From the NCBI GenBank assembly GCA_964465385.1, contig CAYXIM010000036.1:1-17589 (forward strand): a stretch of 17,589 nucleotides of DNA, written 5' to 3'. The position numbers and the translations under genes were made by a program. Shown here one piece after another: positions 7,417 through 15,247 of the stretch. Numbering within the stretch: position 1 is the stretch's first letter; each line of letters begins with the position of its first letter. The notes under the pieces are model-generated. The model ran no database searches. It was not told where the DNA came from and worked only from the letters and a program-made list of their open reading frames with translations. The DNA is from JAAYBY01 sp964465385 (GTDB taxonomy: Bacteria; Bacillota; Clostridia; Saccharofermentanales; UBA5734).

Positions 7417-8856
7417 ATGAAAAAAGTATTGGCTCTGTTGCTTGCAATGCTGATGGTAGCGACCGTGTTTGCTGGCTGTGCCGGCGACAAACCAACCGAA
7501 GCCACCAAAGCACCTGACGGCGGCGAAACAACCAAACCTGCAGAGACTGAAAGCCAGGCAGAACCGCCAGGTGATGTCGAGGAAGTTTGGTTTTTCTCGT
7601 CAATCGGTGCTTATCAAAAACTGCTTGAAGATGAGGTCGCCAACTGGAACGACACCGTCGGTGCCGAAAAAGGCGTTTACATCTTCATGGAAACCAACAT
7701 CGACAACTACGACACCGCTTTGAATACCATGGTCCAGGCCGGCACCTACCCGGACATCTGCGACATGTATAACAGGCCGAACTACCTGGAAGCCGGCTAC
7801 TTCATGGACCTCTATGAGCTGGGCAAAGAGTATCCGGAAGTCCAGGCCGTTATCGACCGCTGGGAGCCTTTCTTCGCACAGGGCGTCTCGCTGCGTGGCG
7901 ACAAACTGGTCTGCATGCCCCTCGAATACGTGCCGATCAAAATGGTTTACAACCAGGAAATCTTTAACGAATGCGGCATCACCGAGGAACCCCAGTCCTG
8001 GGAAGACATCTATGACTATGCCAAGATCATCACGGAAAAAGGCGATGGCGAATACTACGGCTTTGCCTGGACCTCCATGTGGACAGCCACCTTCCGTCGT
8101 TTTGTTGGTAAAGCCGGCATCGCCTCCCTGGGCGTTGGCATGTTCAACAACAACACGGGCGTCTATGATTTCTCGCCTTACAAAGAGACCGTTGAGCTGA
8201 TCGGCAAAATGTATCAAGAAGGCATGATGTTCCCGACACCGTTTGACCAGCACATTGACCCCATCCGCGAGCGCTTCTCCGAAGGCCGTGTCGGTATGGA
8301 AATCGCACCTGCTTATGACTACTCGGTTTACACCAAGCAGTTTATCGCTGAGTTTGACTGGAAAGTGTGTGACGTCCCGTCTCTGGTGGGTTACGATCGC
8401 GCTTACAAAGGGGCAGCCCTCAACCGCGGCAACATCACCATCACCTCCTGGGTACCGGAAGACCACGTTGCCGCCACCGTTGACGCATGGGTGTTCCTCA
8501 ACAGCGATGGCCTCTATGAGAACCTCTTTGAGCAAGCAGCCATCATCCCTCAGGATCCGGCCATTGCTGCAAAGGTCCTCGCAGAATCCAGCATCGATTT
8601 TGATCCCAACTGGATCAAGATGTCTGATGTTAAAAACTACACCGCAGAAAACGTCCGCCCGGACAGCCTGCTGACCCTGGAGGGAGACTCGTTTGAAGAG
8701 GCCTTCACCAACGTCATGACCGGCGACGTGGCCTGGGACGACATGATTGAAGACCTGAACAAGCGTTACAACGACGCCTATCAGGAAGCCAAGGCAGATG
8801 GCCTGGTTGACACCGCCATCTACGAAGCTGGCTACAAACCGGCTGCTTGGGAATAA
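7417..8856 (+). CDS. ABC importer solute-binding lipoprotein (family 1, carbohydrate type)
   Basis: A 479-residue extracellular binding protein. The N-terminus is a lipoprotein signal: positively charged MKKVL, a hydrophobic stretch to about residue 19, and the lipobox VFAGC with Cys21 as the lipidated residue. A Thr/Pro/Glu-rich linker (about 22-50) then tethers the mature domain outside the membrane. The mature part is Trp/Tyr-rich, as in sugar-binding proteins, with typical segments such as MVYNQEIFNECGI and a C-terminal TNVMTGDVAWDDMIEDLNKRYNDAY. It captures the ligand and delivers it to the two permeases encoded next. The ribosome site is the purine tract AAGGAGAGAGG before ATG 7417. It is first in the operon, preceded by a promoter and operator-like repeat and followed by a hairpin cluster that may keep its mRNA more abundant than that of the permeases. 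Ligand unknown: an oligosaccharide or glycoside is most likely. Confidence 0.93.
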   Translation: MKKVLALLLAMLMVATVFAGCAGDKPTEATKAPDGGETTKPAETESQAEPPGDVEEVWFFSSIGAYQKLLEDEVANWNDTVGAEKGVYIFMETNIDNYDTALNTMVQAGTYPDICDMYNRPNYLEAGYFMDLYELGKEYPEVQAVIDRWEPFFAQGVSLRGDKLVCMPLEYVPIKMVYNQEIFNECGITEEPQSWEDIYDYAKIITEKGDGEYYGFAWTSMWTATFRRFVGKAGIASLGVGMFNNNTGVYDFSPYKETVELIGKMYQEGMMFPTPFDQHIDPIRERFSEGRVGMEIAPAYDYSVYTKQFIAEFDWKVCDVPSLVGYDRAYKGAALNRGNITITSWVPEDHVAATVDAWVFLNSDGLYENLFEQAAIIPQDPAIAAKVLAESSIDFDPNWIKMSDVKNYTAENVRPDSLLTLEGDSFEEAFTNVMTGDVAWDDMIEDLNKRYNDAYQEAKADGLVDTAIYEAGYKPAAWE

Positions 8857-8900
8857 ACCTCACCTGTCTGTTCGGATGAGTATGTATTAACAGTCGGATA

Positions 8901-8961
8901 ACAGGCGGCGTGGCAGCACGCCGCCTGTCCGCTGTTCGGACCTAGTCGCCGCTTGCGGCGA
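8901..8961 (+). promoter_or_regulatory. Cluster of three RNA hairpins between binding-protein and permease genes
   Basis: Three consecutive stem-loops: a perfect 12-bp stem ACAGGCGGCGTG/CACGCCGCCTGT (8901-8912, 8917-8928) with loop GCAG; GTCCG/CGGAC (8927-8931, 8937-8941, sharing two bases with the first); and TCGCCG/CGGCGA (8946-8951, 8956-8961) with loop CTTG. None is followed by a T run, so this is probably not a simple terminator. Such structures after binding-protein genes commonly protect the upstream mRNA and reduce expression of the permeases. Confidence 0.7.
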
Positions 8962-8980
8962 TGATCACTGCGATTGTTGT

Positions 8981-9002
8981 AAGGGAAGGTGAAAAGTCAT
9001 TG
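8981..9002 (+). promoter_or_regulatory. Ribosome site that sets a TTG start for the first permease
   Basis: AAGGGAAGGTG (8981-8991) ends eight bases before an in-frame TTG at 9000-9002. The alternative ATG at 8961 has no Shine-Dalgarno sequence, and its first base is the last base of a hairpin. TTG 9000 is therefore the better start. Confidence 0.65.
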
Positions 9003-9917
9003 CTCGCTAAACCCCACAGTTTAAAAACGAAAGAATACATCCAGTCGTATGCCATGATCGCCATCAGCGTCATCGGTCTGGCCTTGCTGGTGATTTACCC
9101 GCTGGGCTGGATTTTGCGGTTCAGCTTCTACAGGTATGACGGTGTGGCCACGCCGGTGTTTGTGGGCTTGAGAAACTTTAAGCGTGTCTTCAGCGAAGGC
9201 GGCGCCCGCTATTGGCAGACGGTCAAGAACACCTTTGTGTTCTCGATCGGCAAACTCGTGGTTGAGCTGCCCCTGGCACTGGTTCTGGCTTACATTCTGG
9301 CCGCCAAGATCCGGGCCAAGAACTTTTTCAGAACCGTTTATTTCCTGCCCTCCATGTTGTCTGTTGCCGTCATGGGCATCATCTTCTATTACTTGTTTGG
9401 TTCCTACAGTGGTGCCATCAATGAAATCATCAAGATGTTTGGCGGCAAGGAGATCATTTGGTTCAGTGACGGCACCCGGGCCATGATGGTCCTGATGATT
9501 GCTTCGATCTGGCAAAACTTTGGCATCAACATGCTCTTCTTCATGACGGGCCTGCAAAGCATCCCGGAAGAGCTTTACGAGGCGGCCACCATCGATGGCG
9601 CCAGCTCCGTTCAGCGCTTCTTCAGGATCACCATTCCCATGCTGGCACCGGTCAGCCAGATGGTGATCATGAACGCCCTGCTGGGGTCCTTGAAAGTGGC
9701 TGACCTGGTGTTGGCCATGACCAACGGCAAGCCCAACTTCCAGACCGAGATGATGATGAGCTATATTTATAAGCAGTATTTTGCCAGTGGACAGCTGGGC
9801 ACAGCCAACAACTTTGGTTATGCGTCGGCCCTCTGCCTGATCACTGCTGTTATTTTGGCCATTGTAACCGTCATTTACCTGCGCGTGACCCGCAAGGGCA
9901 GCGAGCTGCATGAATAA
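9000..9917 (+). CDS. Carbohydrate ABC importer permease (MalF/LplB-like)
   Basis: A 305-residue inner-membrane subunit with a short cytoplasmic N-terminus and about six membrane segments; the first is AMIAISVIGLALLVIYPLGW. The permease signature (EAA loop), EELYEAATIDGASSVQRFFR near residues 190-209 followed by ITIPML, is the site that touches the ATPase. It pairs with the second permease to form the channel for the ligand caught by the upstream lipoprotein. The start is taken as TTG 9000 on the strength of its ribosome site; ATG 8961 would add 13 residues with no hydrophobic or conserved content. Its stop is 12 bases before the next start. No ATPase gene is present in the operon, so energy must come from an ATPase encoded elsewhere, as in MsmX-dependent importers of Firmicutes (established for the family, inferred here). 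Confidence 0.9.
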   Translation: MLAKPHSLKTKEYIQSYAMIAISVIGLALLVIYPLGWILRFSFYRYDGVATPVFVGLRNFKRVFSEGGARYWQTVKNTFVFSIGKLVVELPLALVLAYILAAKIRAKNFFRTVYFLPSMLSVAVMGIIFYYLFGSYSGAINEIIKMFGGKEIIWFSDGTRAMMVLMIASIWQNFGINMLFFMTGLQSIPEELYEAATIDGASSVQRFFRITIPMLAPVSQMVIMNALLGSLKVADLVLAMTNGKPNFQTEMMMSYIYKQYFASGQLGTANNFGYASALCLITAVILAIVTVIYLRVTRKGSELHE

Positions 9918-9929
9918 GGAGGAAGACAC

Positions 9930-10811
9930 ATGAAACATGCACATCTCATCAGTCGCGTTTTCCTCTACATCTTCTTGCTGGTTGTGGTGGTGATCACGCT
10001 GGTTCCAATTCTCTATACGATCTCCGCTTCTTTTAAGACCAACTCGGAGATTATGCGCGGTGGTGCCCACCTGTGGCCCAAAGAGCCGACCATCAATAAC
10101 TTCGTGGAAGCCTGGGAGATGGGGTCGTCTGGTGGGCGGGGGGTCACCCGAAAGGCCGTTAACTTTGCTGACTACACGGTCAACTCCCTGATTCTGGCCG
10201 CTATCGCCATGACGGGAACCTTGATCCTGACATCCATGTCGGCCTATGCGTTTCAGCGTGGCCAGTTCCGGGGCAAAGATTTTCTATACTGGACGTTTTT
10301 GTCAACCATGTTCATTTCTGCCGGTGCGGTGACCATTTACCCGATCATTCAGCTGGCAGCCAAGGTCAGCCTCAACAACCTTTACGGGGCGGCGCTGGTA
10401 CAAATTTTCACGACCGGTGCCTCAAACCTATTCCTGACCGTGGGCTACCTGCGGACGATCAGCCGGGAGATCGATGAATCGGCCAAAATTGACGGTTGCT
10501 CTTTCTTCCAAACCTACTTGCGGATCATCTTGCCACTGTCCAAGCCCATCCTGGCCACAATCGCTTTGATGAGCTTCAGGGCTGCCTGGAACGAATACCT
10601 GATGACCATGGTCTTCACCTTGGGCAAAACCGCACAGTACCCTCTGACTGTCGGCATTGTGGCGTTGAAAAACTTTGGTGGAGAAGGGGCCTCCCAGTAT
10701 AACCTGCTGATGGCCGGCAGCATGTTCTCCATCATGCCCATGATCATCATCTACCTGATCATGAACCGCTACTTTGTTTCGGGAATCACAGCAGGTGCGG
10801 TCAAGGGTTGA
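9930..10811 (+). CDS. Carbohydrate ABC importer permease (MalG/LplC-like)
   Basis: A 293-residue membrane protein, the partner of the preceding permease. The first membrane segment is VFLYIFLLVVVVITLVPILY (about 10-29), followed by the short outer segment typical of MalG-type subunits and then five more membrane helices. The EAA loop SREIDESAKIDGCSFFQTYL starts near residue 177 and is followed by RIILPLSKPILAT. The C-terminus NRYFVSGITAGAVKG is the usual ending of this subfamily. The start ATG 9930 has GGAGG seven bases upstream, overlapping nothing, and the upstream stop is 12 bases away, so the two permeases are surely co-transcribed. The operon ends 20 bases later at a terminator. Confidence 0.93.
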   Translation: MKHAHLISRVFLYIFLLVVVVITLVPILYTISASFKTNSEIMRGGAHLWPKEPTINNFVEAWEMGSSGGRGVTRKAVNFADYTVNSLILAAIAMTGTLILTSMSAYAFQRGQFRGKDFLYWTFLSTMFISAGAVTIYPIIQLAAKVSLNNLYGAALVQIFTTGASNLFLTVGYLRTISREIDESAKIDGCSFFQTYLRIILPLSKPILATIALMSFRAAWNEYLMTMVFTLGKTAQYPLTVGIVALKNFGGEGASQYNLLMAGSMFSIMPMIIIYLIMNRYFVSGITAGAVKG

Positions 10812-10830
10812 GGCGTTTTGACAACCCATT

Positions 10831-10866
10831 CATCAAAGACATCCATTGCGGGTGTCTTTTTTGATG
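10831..10866 (+). terminator. Rho-independent terminator of the ABC importer operon
   Basis: GACATCC (10838-10844) pairs with GGGTGTC (10850-10856, one G-T pair) and is followed by six T (10857-10862). The flanking CATCAAA (10831-10837) and TTTGATG (10860-10866) are also complementary, so a longer stem is possible. Confidence 0.88.
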
Positions 10867-10877
10867 GTTTTTTTGCG

Positions 10878-10906
10878 TTTACAAGCGTTCTGGCTTGTTA
10901 TACAAT
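10878..10906 (+). promoter_or_regulatory. Promoter for the MatC-like transporter gene
   Basis: TTTACA (10878-10883), a 17-base spacer and TACAAT (10901-10906) each differ from consensus by one base. With a terminator just upstream, this makes the transporter an independent transcription unit. The start of transcription would be near 10913, giving a leader of about 47 bases. Confidence 0.7.
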
Positions 10907-10959
10907 CGGTGAAGATCCTTGTTACAGACGCTTGAATGCAACAGACAGGAAGGGACTTC

Positions 10960-12237
10960 ATGCAAGACTGGTTGGCATTGCTTTCTTTGCTCTTTTTATT
11001 GGCAGCCATCACCATCGGTTTCACCACCAAGATTAACACGGGGTTCATCGCCATTGGCTTTGCACTCTTGCTGGGACGCCTTGGCGGCATTTCAGATGCA
11101 GCCCTGATCAAGGGTTTCAACGCCTCCCTCTTCTTTGCCCTGACCGGGGTGACCCTTTTGTTCAGCATTGCCCAAAGCAACGGCACCTTAGAGCTTTTTG
11201 CCAAAAAAGTGGTGGCCTTGTTTAACCGTCAGGCTTATCTGATCCCCCTGGTCCTCTTTTTGCTGGCGACCGTCCTGTCTGCCATTGGCCCAGGCACCAT
11301 ACCGGTGTCTGCCCTGATTTCCATGATTGCCGTCTCGCTGGCTCTTCAGATGAACCTGGAACCCATCAAACTGGCACCGTTTGCGATTCTGGGTGCCTGC
11401 GCCGGCGGTTTTTCTCATATTGCGCCGACCGGCATCATTGCCATCACCGTCGCCCAGGACCACGGCATCACGGGCTTGAAATACGCACTGCTTCTGGGCC
11501 TGACAGCTGGCATGGGCCTTTATGCCCTGATTTTGTATGTTGCCTTTAAGCACCACACCCTGCGCTCGGTTATTTGCATGCAGGCGTCTGAGCTGCCACC
11601 CTTTTGCCGAAAACAAAAGCTGACGCTGGTCGGCATCCTTATCATGACGGTGCTGATTCTGGTGTTCCAAATCAACGTTGGTTTGGCGGCCTTCGCAGTG
11701 GCCCTGCTCTTGTTGCTCTTCCGGGTGGCCGATGAAAAAACAGCTTTGGCTGGCATTCCCATGAGCACCTTGTGGCTGATCACCGGGGTCGGTGTCCTGA
11801 TGAACCAGGTGCTGGAACTGGGCGGCATTGACCTGCTGGCCCAGTGGCTGGCCCGCCTGATGACCCCGGCGACGGCACCACCTGTGATCTGCCTGACCGG
11901 AGGCATCTTGTCCTGGTTCTCCTCCACATCGGGGGTGGTGTTGCCCACGCTGATCCCCACCGTGCCTCACCTGGTCGAACAGGTGCCCGGCCTGCTGGCC
12001 CCGGAAATGGTCATTGCGCTGAGTGCTGGCTCGCATGCTGCGGCGCTCAGCCCCCTGTCAACCCTGGGGGCCCTGGCCATGGCTGCCTACAGCACCATGG
12101 CCGAACCCACGGCCCAGGAGCGTAACAAGCTCTTCAGTCAGCTTTTCCTGACCTCTATTATTGGTGTGCTGCTGATGGCTCTGGTGGCCTGGACAGGCCT
12201 GTTTGGCTGGATCGCCCGGCTGCTTCCCCTGACTTGA
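10960..12237 (+). CDS. SLC13-type permease with MatC-like N-terminus (carboxylate transporter)
   Basis: A 425-residue integral membrane protein with about 11-12 hydrophobic segments. Its first 170 residues resemble the MatC (malonate/dicarboxylate carrier) N-terminal family: TLLFSIAQSNGTLELFAKK, the stretch LLATVLSAIGPGTIPVSAL, then ACAGGFSHIAPTGIIA. The C-terminal half has SWFSSTSGVVLPTLIPTVPH, a re-entrant-loop type segment rich in Ser/Thr as in SLC13 carriers, and SAGSHAAALSPLSTLGALAM. Such proteins are secondary carriers for organic anions driven by ion gradients. ATG 10960 is chosen because AGGAAGGG (10947-10954) lies five bases upstream; the earlier ATG 10936 lacks a site. The gene has its own promoter and ends 10 bases from the oppositely oriented ABC-2 permease gene. 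Substrate is unknown; a mono- or dicarboxylate is the usual expectation. Confidence 0.85.
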   Translation: MQDWLALLSLLFLLAAITIGFTTKINTGFIAIGFALLLGRLGGISDAALIKGFNASLFFALTGVTLLFSIAQSNGTLELFAKKVVALFNRQAYLIPLVLFLLATVLSAIGPGTIPVSALISMIAVSLALQMNLEPIKLAPFAILGACAGGFSHIAPTGIIAITVAQDHGITGLKYALLLGLTAGMGLYALILYVAFKHHTLRSVICMQASELPPFCRKQKLTLVGILIMTVLILVFQINVGLAAFAVALLLLLFRVADEKTALAGIPMSTLWLITGVGVLMNQVLELGGIDLLAQWLARLMTPATAPPVICLTGGILSWFSSTSGVVLPTLIPTVPHLVEQVPGLLAPEMVIALSAGSHAAALSPLSTLGALAMAAYSTMAEPTAQERNKLFSQLFLTSIIGVLLMALVAWTGLFGWIARLLPLT

Positions 12238-12247
12238 ACAGGCGGCG

Positions 12248-13390
12248 TCAGCGGGCTTGCTTGACGTTTCGACGCAAAATAAAATAGCCGCACACAAGCA
12301 GCACCCCTGAAAAAGCCAGCGGAACCGCGAGAGGCAGGTTGACGGGGTAGCCATAAAGCGTGGCCAGGGTCCAACCTTGTGGCAGGTACTGGCCAAAGGA
12401 ACGGAGCAGGGGCTCGGTCAACTGGAAGAAACAGCCGCTGGCAATGGACAAGACCAGCAAAACCTGCAGGCTGATCCACAAGCGGGTCTCTTCGTGTAAG
12501 AGGCTGAGCAACTGCCCCAGGCCCAGCATCATAAGCAGGCAAACCGACAAAAGCCCCCATTCTTTGAGCCTGATGGGCACATCTGTCATCAGGCCCAGGG
12601 CCACAGAGGTGCTGATGATCTGCACCAGACCGATGAGGAACAAAGCCAATAAAGACACCACATAGTCCAGCAGGAGGCCGCTTTTGCTGGCTGCCAGCCG
12701 TGACCGGAGGGCCTTGTTCGACAAGAGCAGGGAACCCAGAACGGCGTAAATGGACAGGAAGAACACCTCCATGGAATAATCTGAAACCAGGTAGGTGGTC
12801 AGACCGGCCGGGATATCAGGCGCACCGATGTAGCGGATGTCCAGCCGGGCTTCCTGTTTGCGGCTTTGGACGGCGCTTTCATCAAAGCGTATGGCCAGGT
12901 CGTCTGGAAGTGGCAGGTCCAGCTGCCGGTAGCGGTCTTGCAGCTGCTTGAGGAAAACCTGTCGCATGCGCAAAGGCAAGACCTTGGCTGCGATGGCCTC
13001 TGAGATGACGGTGGTGCTTAAGGACCCTTCAGCCATGGTATAGAAAAGCGACAGCTGATCCGGATCGTCAGCCTCAAGGCTTTGGCCAAAGCCGGCCCCG
13101 ATGGTCAGGACGCCATCCACGTCGCGCTTGACCAAAAGCCGGTCGGCCTGGGCCTGGTCGACGGCTAAAAGCTGCCAGCCGGTTTCTGACAGGTGGTCGA
13201 ACAAATCCTGGCTGGCCTGGCTTTGGTCCTGGTCCACCACAGCCATCCGAATGGTGGGTTGGACATTGGCCCGGTTGGCCGCTCCCCCGATCAGGCCCAG
13301 AAGAGGCGGCGCGATCAGAACCAGCACAAAGAGGGCAGGCGAGGCAAACAAGTCCAGTAACTTCAGGCGCAACAAAGACAACAACCTCAT
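12248..13390 (-). CDS. ABC-2 type exporter permease, second subunit
   Basis: A 380-residue membrane protein of the ABC2_membrane_3 (YhhJ/DrrB-like) class. One membrane helix near residues 17-36 (SPALFVLVLIAPPLLGLIGG) is followed by an outer domain of roughly 150-170 residues, then about five helices in the C-terminal half. NKALRSRLAASKSGLLLDYV before the third helix matches the cytoplasmic coupling segment of this class. The start is ATG 13390-13388, which overlaps the stop of the preceding permease gene as ATGA, so the two are translationally coupled. The frame remains open upstream to 13813, but that part lies inside the preceding gene and is not the true start. The protein should pair with the other permease and the ATPase as a heterodimeric exporter. 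It is the last gene of the operon; no terminator is visible after it, and it ends 10 bases from the converging carrier gene. Exported compound unknown. Confidence 0.85.
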   Translation of the reverse strand: MRLLSLLRLKLLDLFASPALFVLVLIAPPLLGLIGGAANRANVQPTIRMAVVDQDQSQASQDLFDHLSETGWQLLAVDQAQADRLLVKRDVDGVLTIGAGFGQSLEADDPDQLSLFYTMAEGSLSTTVISEAIAAKVLPLRMRQVFLKQLQDRYRQLDLPLPDDLAIRFDESAVQSRKQEARLDIRYIGAPDIPAGLTTYLVSDYSMEVFFLSIYAVLGSLLLSNKALRSRLAASKSGLLLDYVVSLLALFLIGLVQIISTSVALGLMTDVPIRLKEWGLLSVCLLMMLGLGQLLSLLHEETRLWISLQVLLVLSIASGCFFQLTEPLLRSFGQYLPQGWTLATLYGYPVNLPLAVPLAFSGVLLVCGYFILRRNVKQAR

Positions 13391-14619
13391 GTGGCCCCTC
13401 CACGTGCTTTGGGGCGTTTTTGCCTCACCGCCAGCAAGGCGGCGGTTTGTGTCAGGGCCAGGAAAACCAAAGCAGCTGTGACGCTTCCGGGTTCCGGGCC
13501 ATTGCCCTGCAAGGCGCGGTAACAGCTTCGAAATGCCCAGTAAACAGGTGTCTTTTTGCCCACAGCCACAACGACATCTGGCAGGAGCTGTTCGGGATAC
13601 AGGCAGCCGGAGGCCAAAAACATGGCCAGGATGCCAAACCAGATGCCCAGAAGCAGCAGGCGGTCGGGCCGGGCCAGCTGGGCCACAGCTTGGGCTGCCA
13701 GGGCGCAAACCCAATAAAGGGCGAGCACTGTGGCGAGGAACAGCAGGCGGTCCATGTCTGGATAAACGGAAAAAAGGCCCAGCAACAGGGGAATCAAGGT
13801 GACAGCCAGCCAAAAAAGGCCACCCAGTTGCCTGGCCAAAAGGCCCTGCCAGCCGGAAAGGCCGGAGGCAGTCAGGCGGTCTTGAAGGCCGCTTTTGCGA
13901 TCAGCCTGGATGTGTGTGACCAACATGAGCGTTGATTGCAGCACCAAGAGGCAGAGGACAGAGCTGACCACAAAAGAAACCAGGTGTATCTTCAGCGTTT
14001 CATCGATGTCAACGACAGATCGCCGGCCAAACACAAGCAGGGCTGACCGGGTGGCAGCCTGGTTGACCAGCAGCTCAAAAGCCACCGGATCGGTGTAAAG
14101 GGGGGCGGCGTGCTGGGCAAAAGCAAAAAAAGACGCCTGAACGCCTTCGATGCTCTCTTTCATGCTGTCCAGCAGCCGGGTGAACAAGCTGGCTTCAACT
14201 GGCTTTCTGGGGTTGAGGTGAACCGTGAGTGGCGGTCGTTGTTGGGCACGCAGGCTGATCTCGAAAAAAGAAGGTGGGATGATCAGGATGAAAACCGATT
14301 CATTGCGGTCCATCCGGGCCTGGGCCTGTGGCAAGGACTCAACATAAACGGCTTCCACCAGCTCGATGGAGGACATCTGGTCGATGATTTTACGGGACAG
14401 GAGGGTTTTGTCCAGGTCAACAACGGAAAAAGCAACCGGCTCATAAAAGCGGCTGTTGTCTGGTGTTAAGACAGGAAAGCCCCAAAGCAGGTAGGCTGAC
14501 AGCGCCACCATGAGGATGATGAAGGCCACAGTCTGCCGGGTCCACAAGGACCGGGTCAGAAAAACGGTCAGCTGCGCGGTTGTCTTCAGCTTACCCGCCA
14601 TAATGCCTCGTTTCAACAC
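13387..14619 (-). CDS. ABC-2 type exporter permease, first subunit
   Basis: A 410-residue membrane protein of the same class as the next gene. It has one N-terminal helix (AFIILMVALSAYLLWGFPVL, about 31-50), a large outer domain (about 55-210), and a C-terminal block of about five helices. DRKSGLQDRLTASGLSGWQG is the conserved cytoplasmic segment seen in ABC2_membrane_3 exporters. The start is uncertain: AGGAGG (14630-14625) precedes TTG 14622 by 2 bases, GTG 14619 by 5 and TTG 14616 by 8, while ATG 14601 is 23 bases away but has GAGG four bases upstream. I use GTG 14619. In all cases it overlaps the end of the ATPase gene (29 bases for GTG 14619), so it is co-translated with the ATPase. Its TGA overlaps the next ATG by four bases. 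Two different permease genes with one ATPase suggest a heterodimeric exporter. Confidence 0.83.
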   Translation of the reverse strand: MLKRGIMAGKLKTTAQLTVFLTRSLWTRQTVAFIILMVALSAYLLWGFPVLTPDNSRFYEPVAFSVVDLDKTLLSRKIIDQMSSIELVEAVYVESLPQAQARMDRNESVFILIIPPSFFEISLRAQQRPPLTVHLNPRKPVEASLFTRLLDSMKESIEGVQASFFAFAQHAAPLYTDPVAFELLVNQAATRSALLVFGRRSVVDIDETLKIHLVSFVVSSVLCLLVLQSTLMLVTHIQADRKSGLQDRLTASGLSGWQGLLARQLGGLFWLAVTLIPLLLGLFSVYPDMDRLLFLATVLALYWVCALAAQAVAQLARPDRLLLLGIWFGILAMFLASGCLYPEQLLPDVVVAVGKKTPVYWAFRSCYRALQGNGPEPGSVTAALVFLALTQTAALLAVRQKRPKARGGAT

Positions 14620-15244
14620 CAACGCCTCCTTTGAGGGTGATGATACGGTCGCAAATTAAAGCCAGTTCCTGGGCATAATGGTTGACCATCACCACCGTGC
14701 AGCCACGCTGTTTGAGGGCCTGGACGGTTATCAGGATCTGGTCTCGGTTTTCTTCGTCAATACCAGCTGTTGGTTCATCCAAAAGCAAGAGCCTGGGCAA
14801 ACCGATCAGGCCGGCCGCCAGGTTGGCGCGCCGCGCCATCCCCCCTGAACAGCGGGTGACTGGTTTGTGCCAAAAACCGGTGATGTTGGTCATTTGAGCC
14901 GCTTCTTCCATGGCCGCTTGTTTGCTGTTGCCGGTTAAGCCCCGGATAGAAGCCCAGAAGGCCAGGTTTTGCTTGACCGTCAGGTTGGGTGACAGGGCGA
15001 TTTGTTGGGGTACAAAGCCGATCTGAGACCGGTAACGGCTGGCCTGGGTCAGGGGGACACCCATAAATTGAACGGTTCCCTGGTCCGGCGGCAGGATGGA
15101 CGCCAGAATATGGATCAGGGTGCTTTTACCGGCTCCGTTCCCGCCGCACAGGCCTAAAACATGCGAGGGGGTCAGCTCAAAGCTGACCCCTCGCAAAACC
15201 GGTTCACGCCGGTAGGCTTTATGAATGTTGTGGACCTGTAGCAT
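14591..15244 (-). CDS. ABC transporter ATP-binding protein (exporter ATPase)
   Basis: A 217-residue nucleotide-binding subunit. Visible motifs in order: Walker A GGNGAGKST (34-42, Lys40), Q-loop GFVPQQ (76-81), ABC signature CSGGM (132-136) where LSGGQ is usual, Walker B LLLLDEP (152-158, with catalytic Glu157), D-loop AGID (160-163), and H-loop His189 in MVNH. It is therefore likely an active ATPase of the ABC-2/DrrA-like group that drives the two downstream permeases. The ATG at 15244 is three bases after the stop of the zinc-ribbon protein (TAAGCCATG) with no clear ribosome site of its own, so it probably depends on translation of that gene. At 217 residues it is short for the group (often 230-310), lacking a C-terminal extension. 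Confidence 0.93.
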   Translation of the reverse strand: MLQVHNIHKAYRREPVLRGVSFELTPSHVLGLCGGNGAGKSTLIHILASILPPDQGTVQFMGVPLTQASRYRSQIGFVPQQIALSPNLTVKQNLAFWASIRGLTGNSKQAAMEEAAQMTNITGFWHKPVTRCSGGMARRANLAAGLIGLPRLLLLDEPTAGIDEENRDQILITVQALKQRGCTVVMVNHYAQELALICDRIITLKGGVGVETRHYGG

Positions 15245-15247
15245 GGC

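Noticed and set aside
9021..10070. A 349-codon open frame on the minus strand opposite the first permease
   Set aside because: It is His/Gln/Asp-rich, typical of a shadow of hydrophobic coding sequence, and spans two real genes on the other strand.
13391..13813. A 141-codon N-terminal extension of the second ABC-2 permease
   Set aside because: It lies wholly inside the preceding permease gene. The ATGA overlap and the start of membrane-type sequence at 13390 mark the true start.
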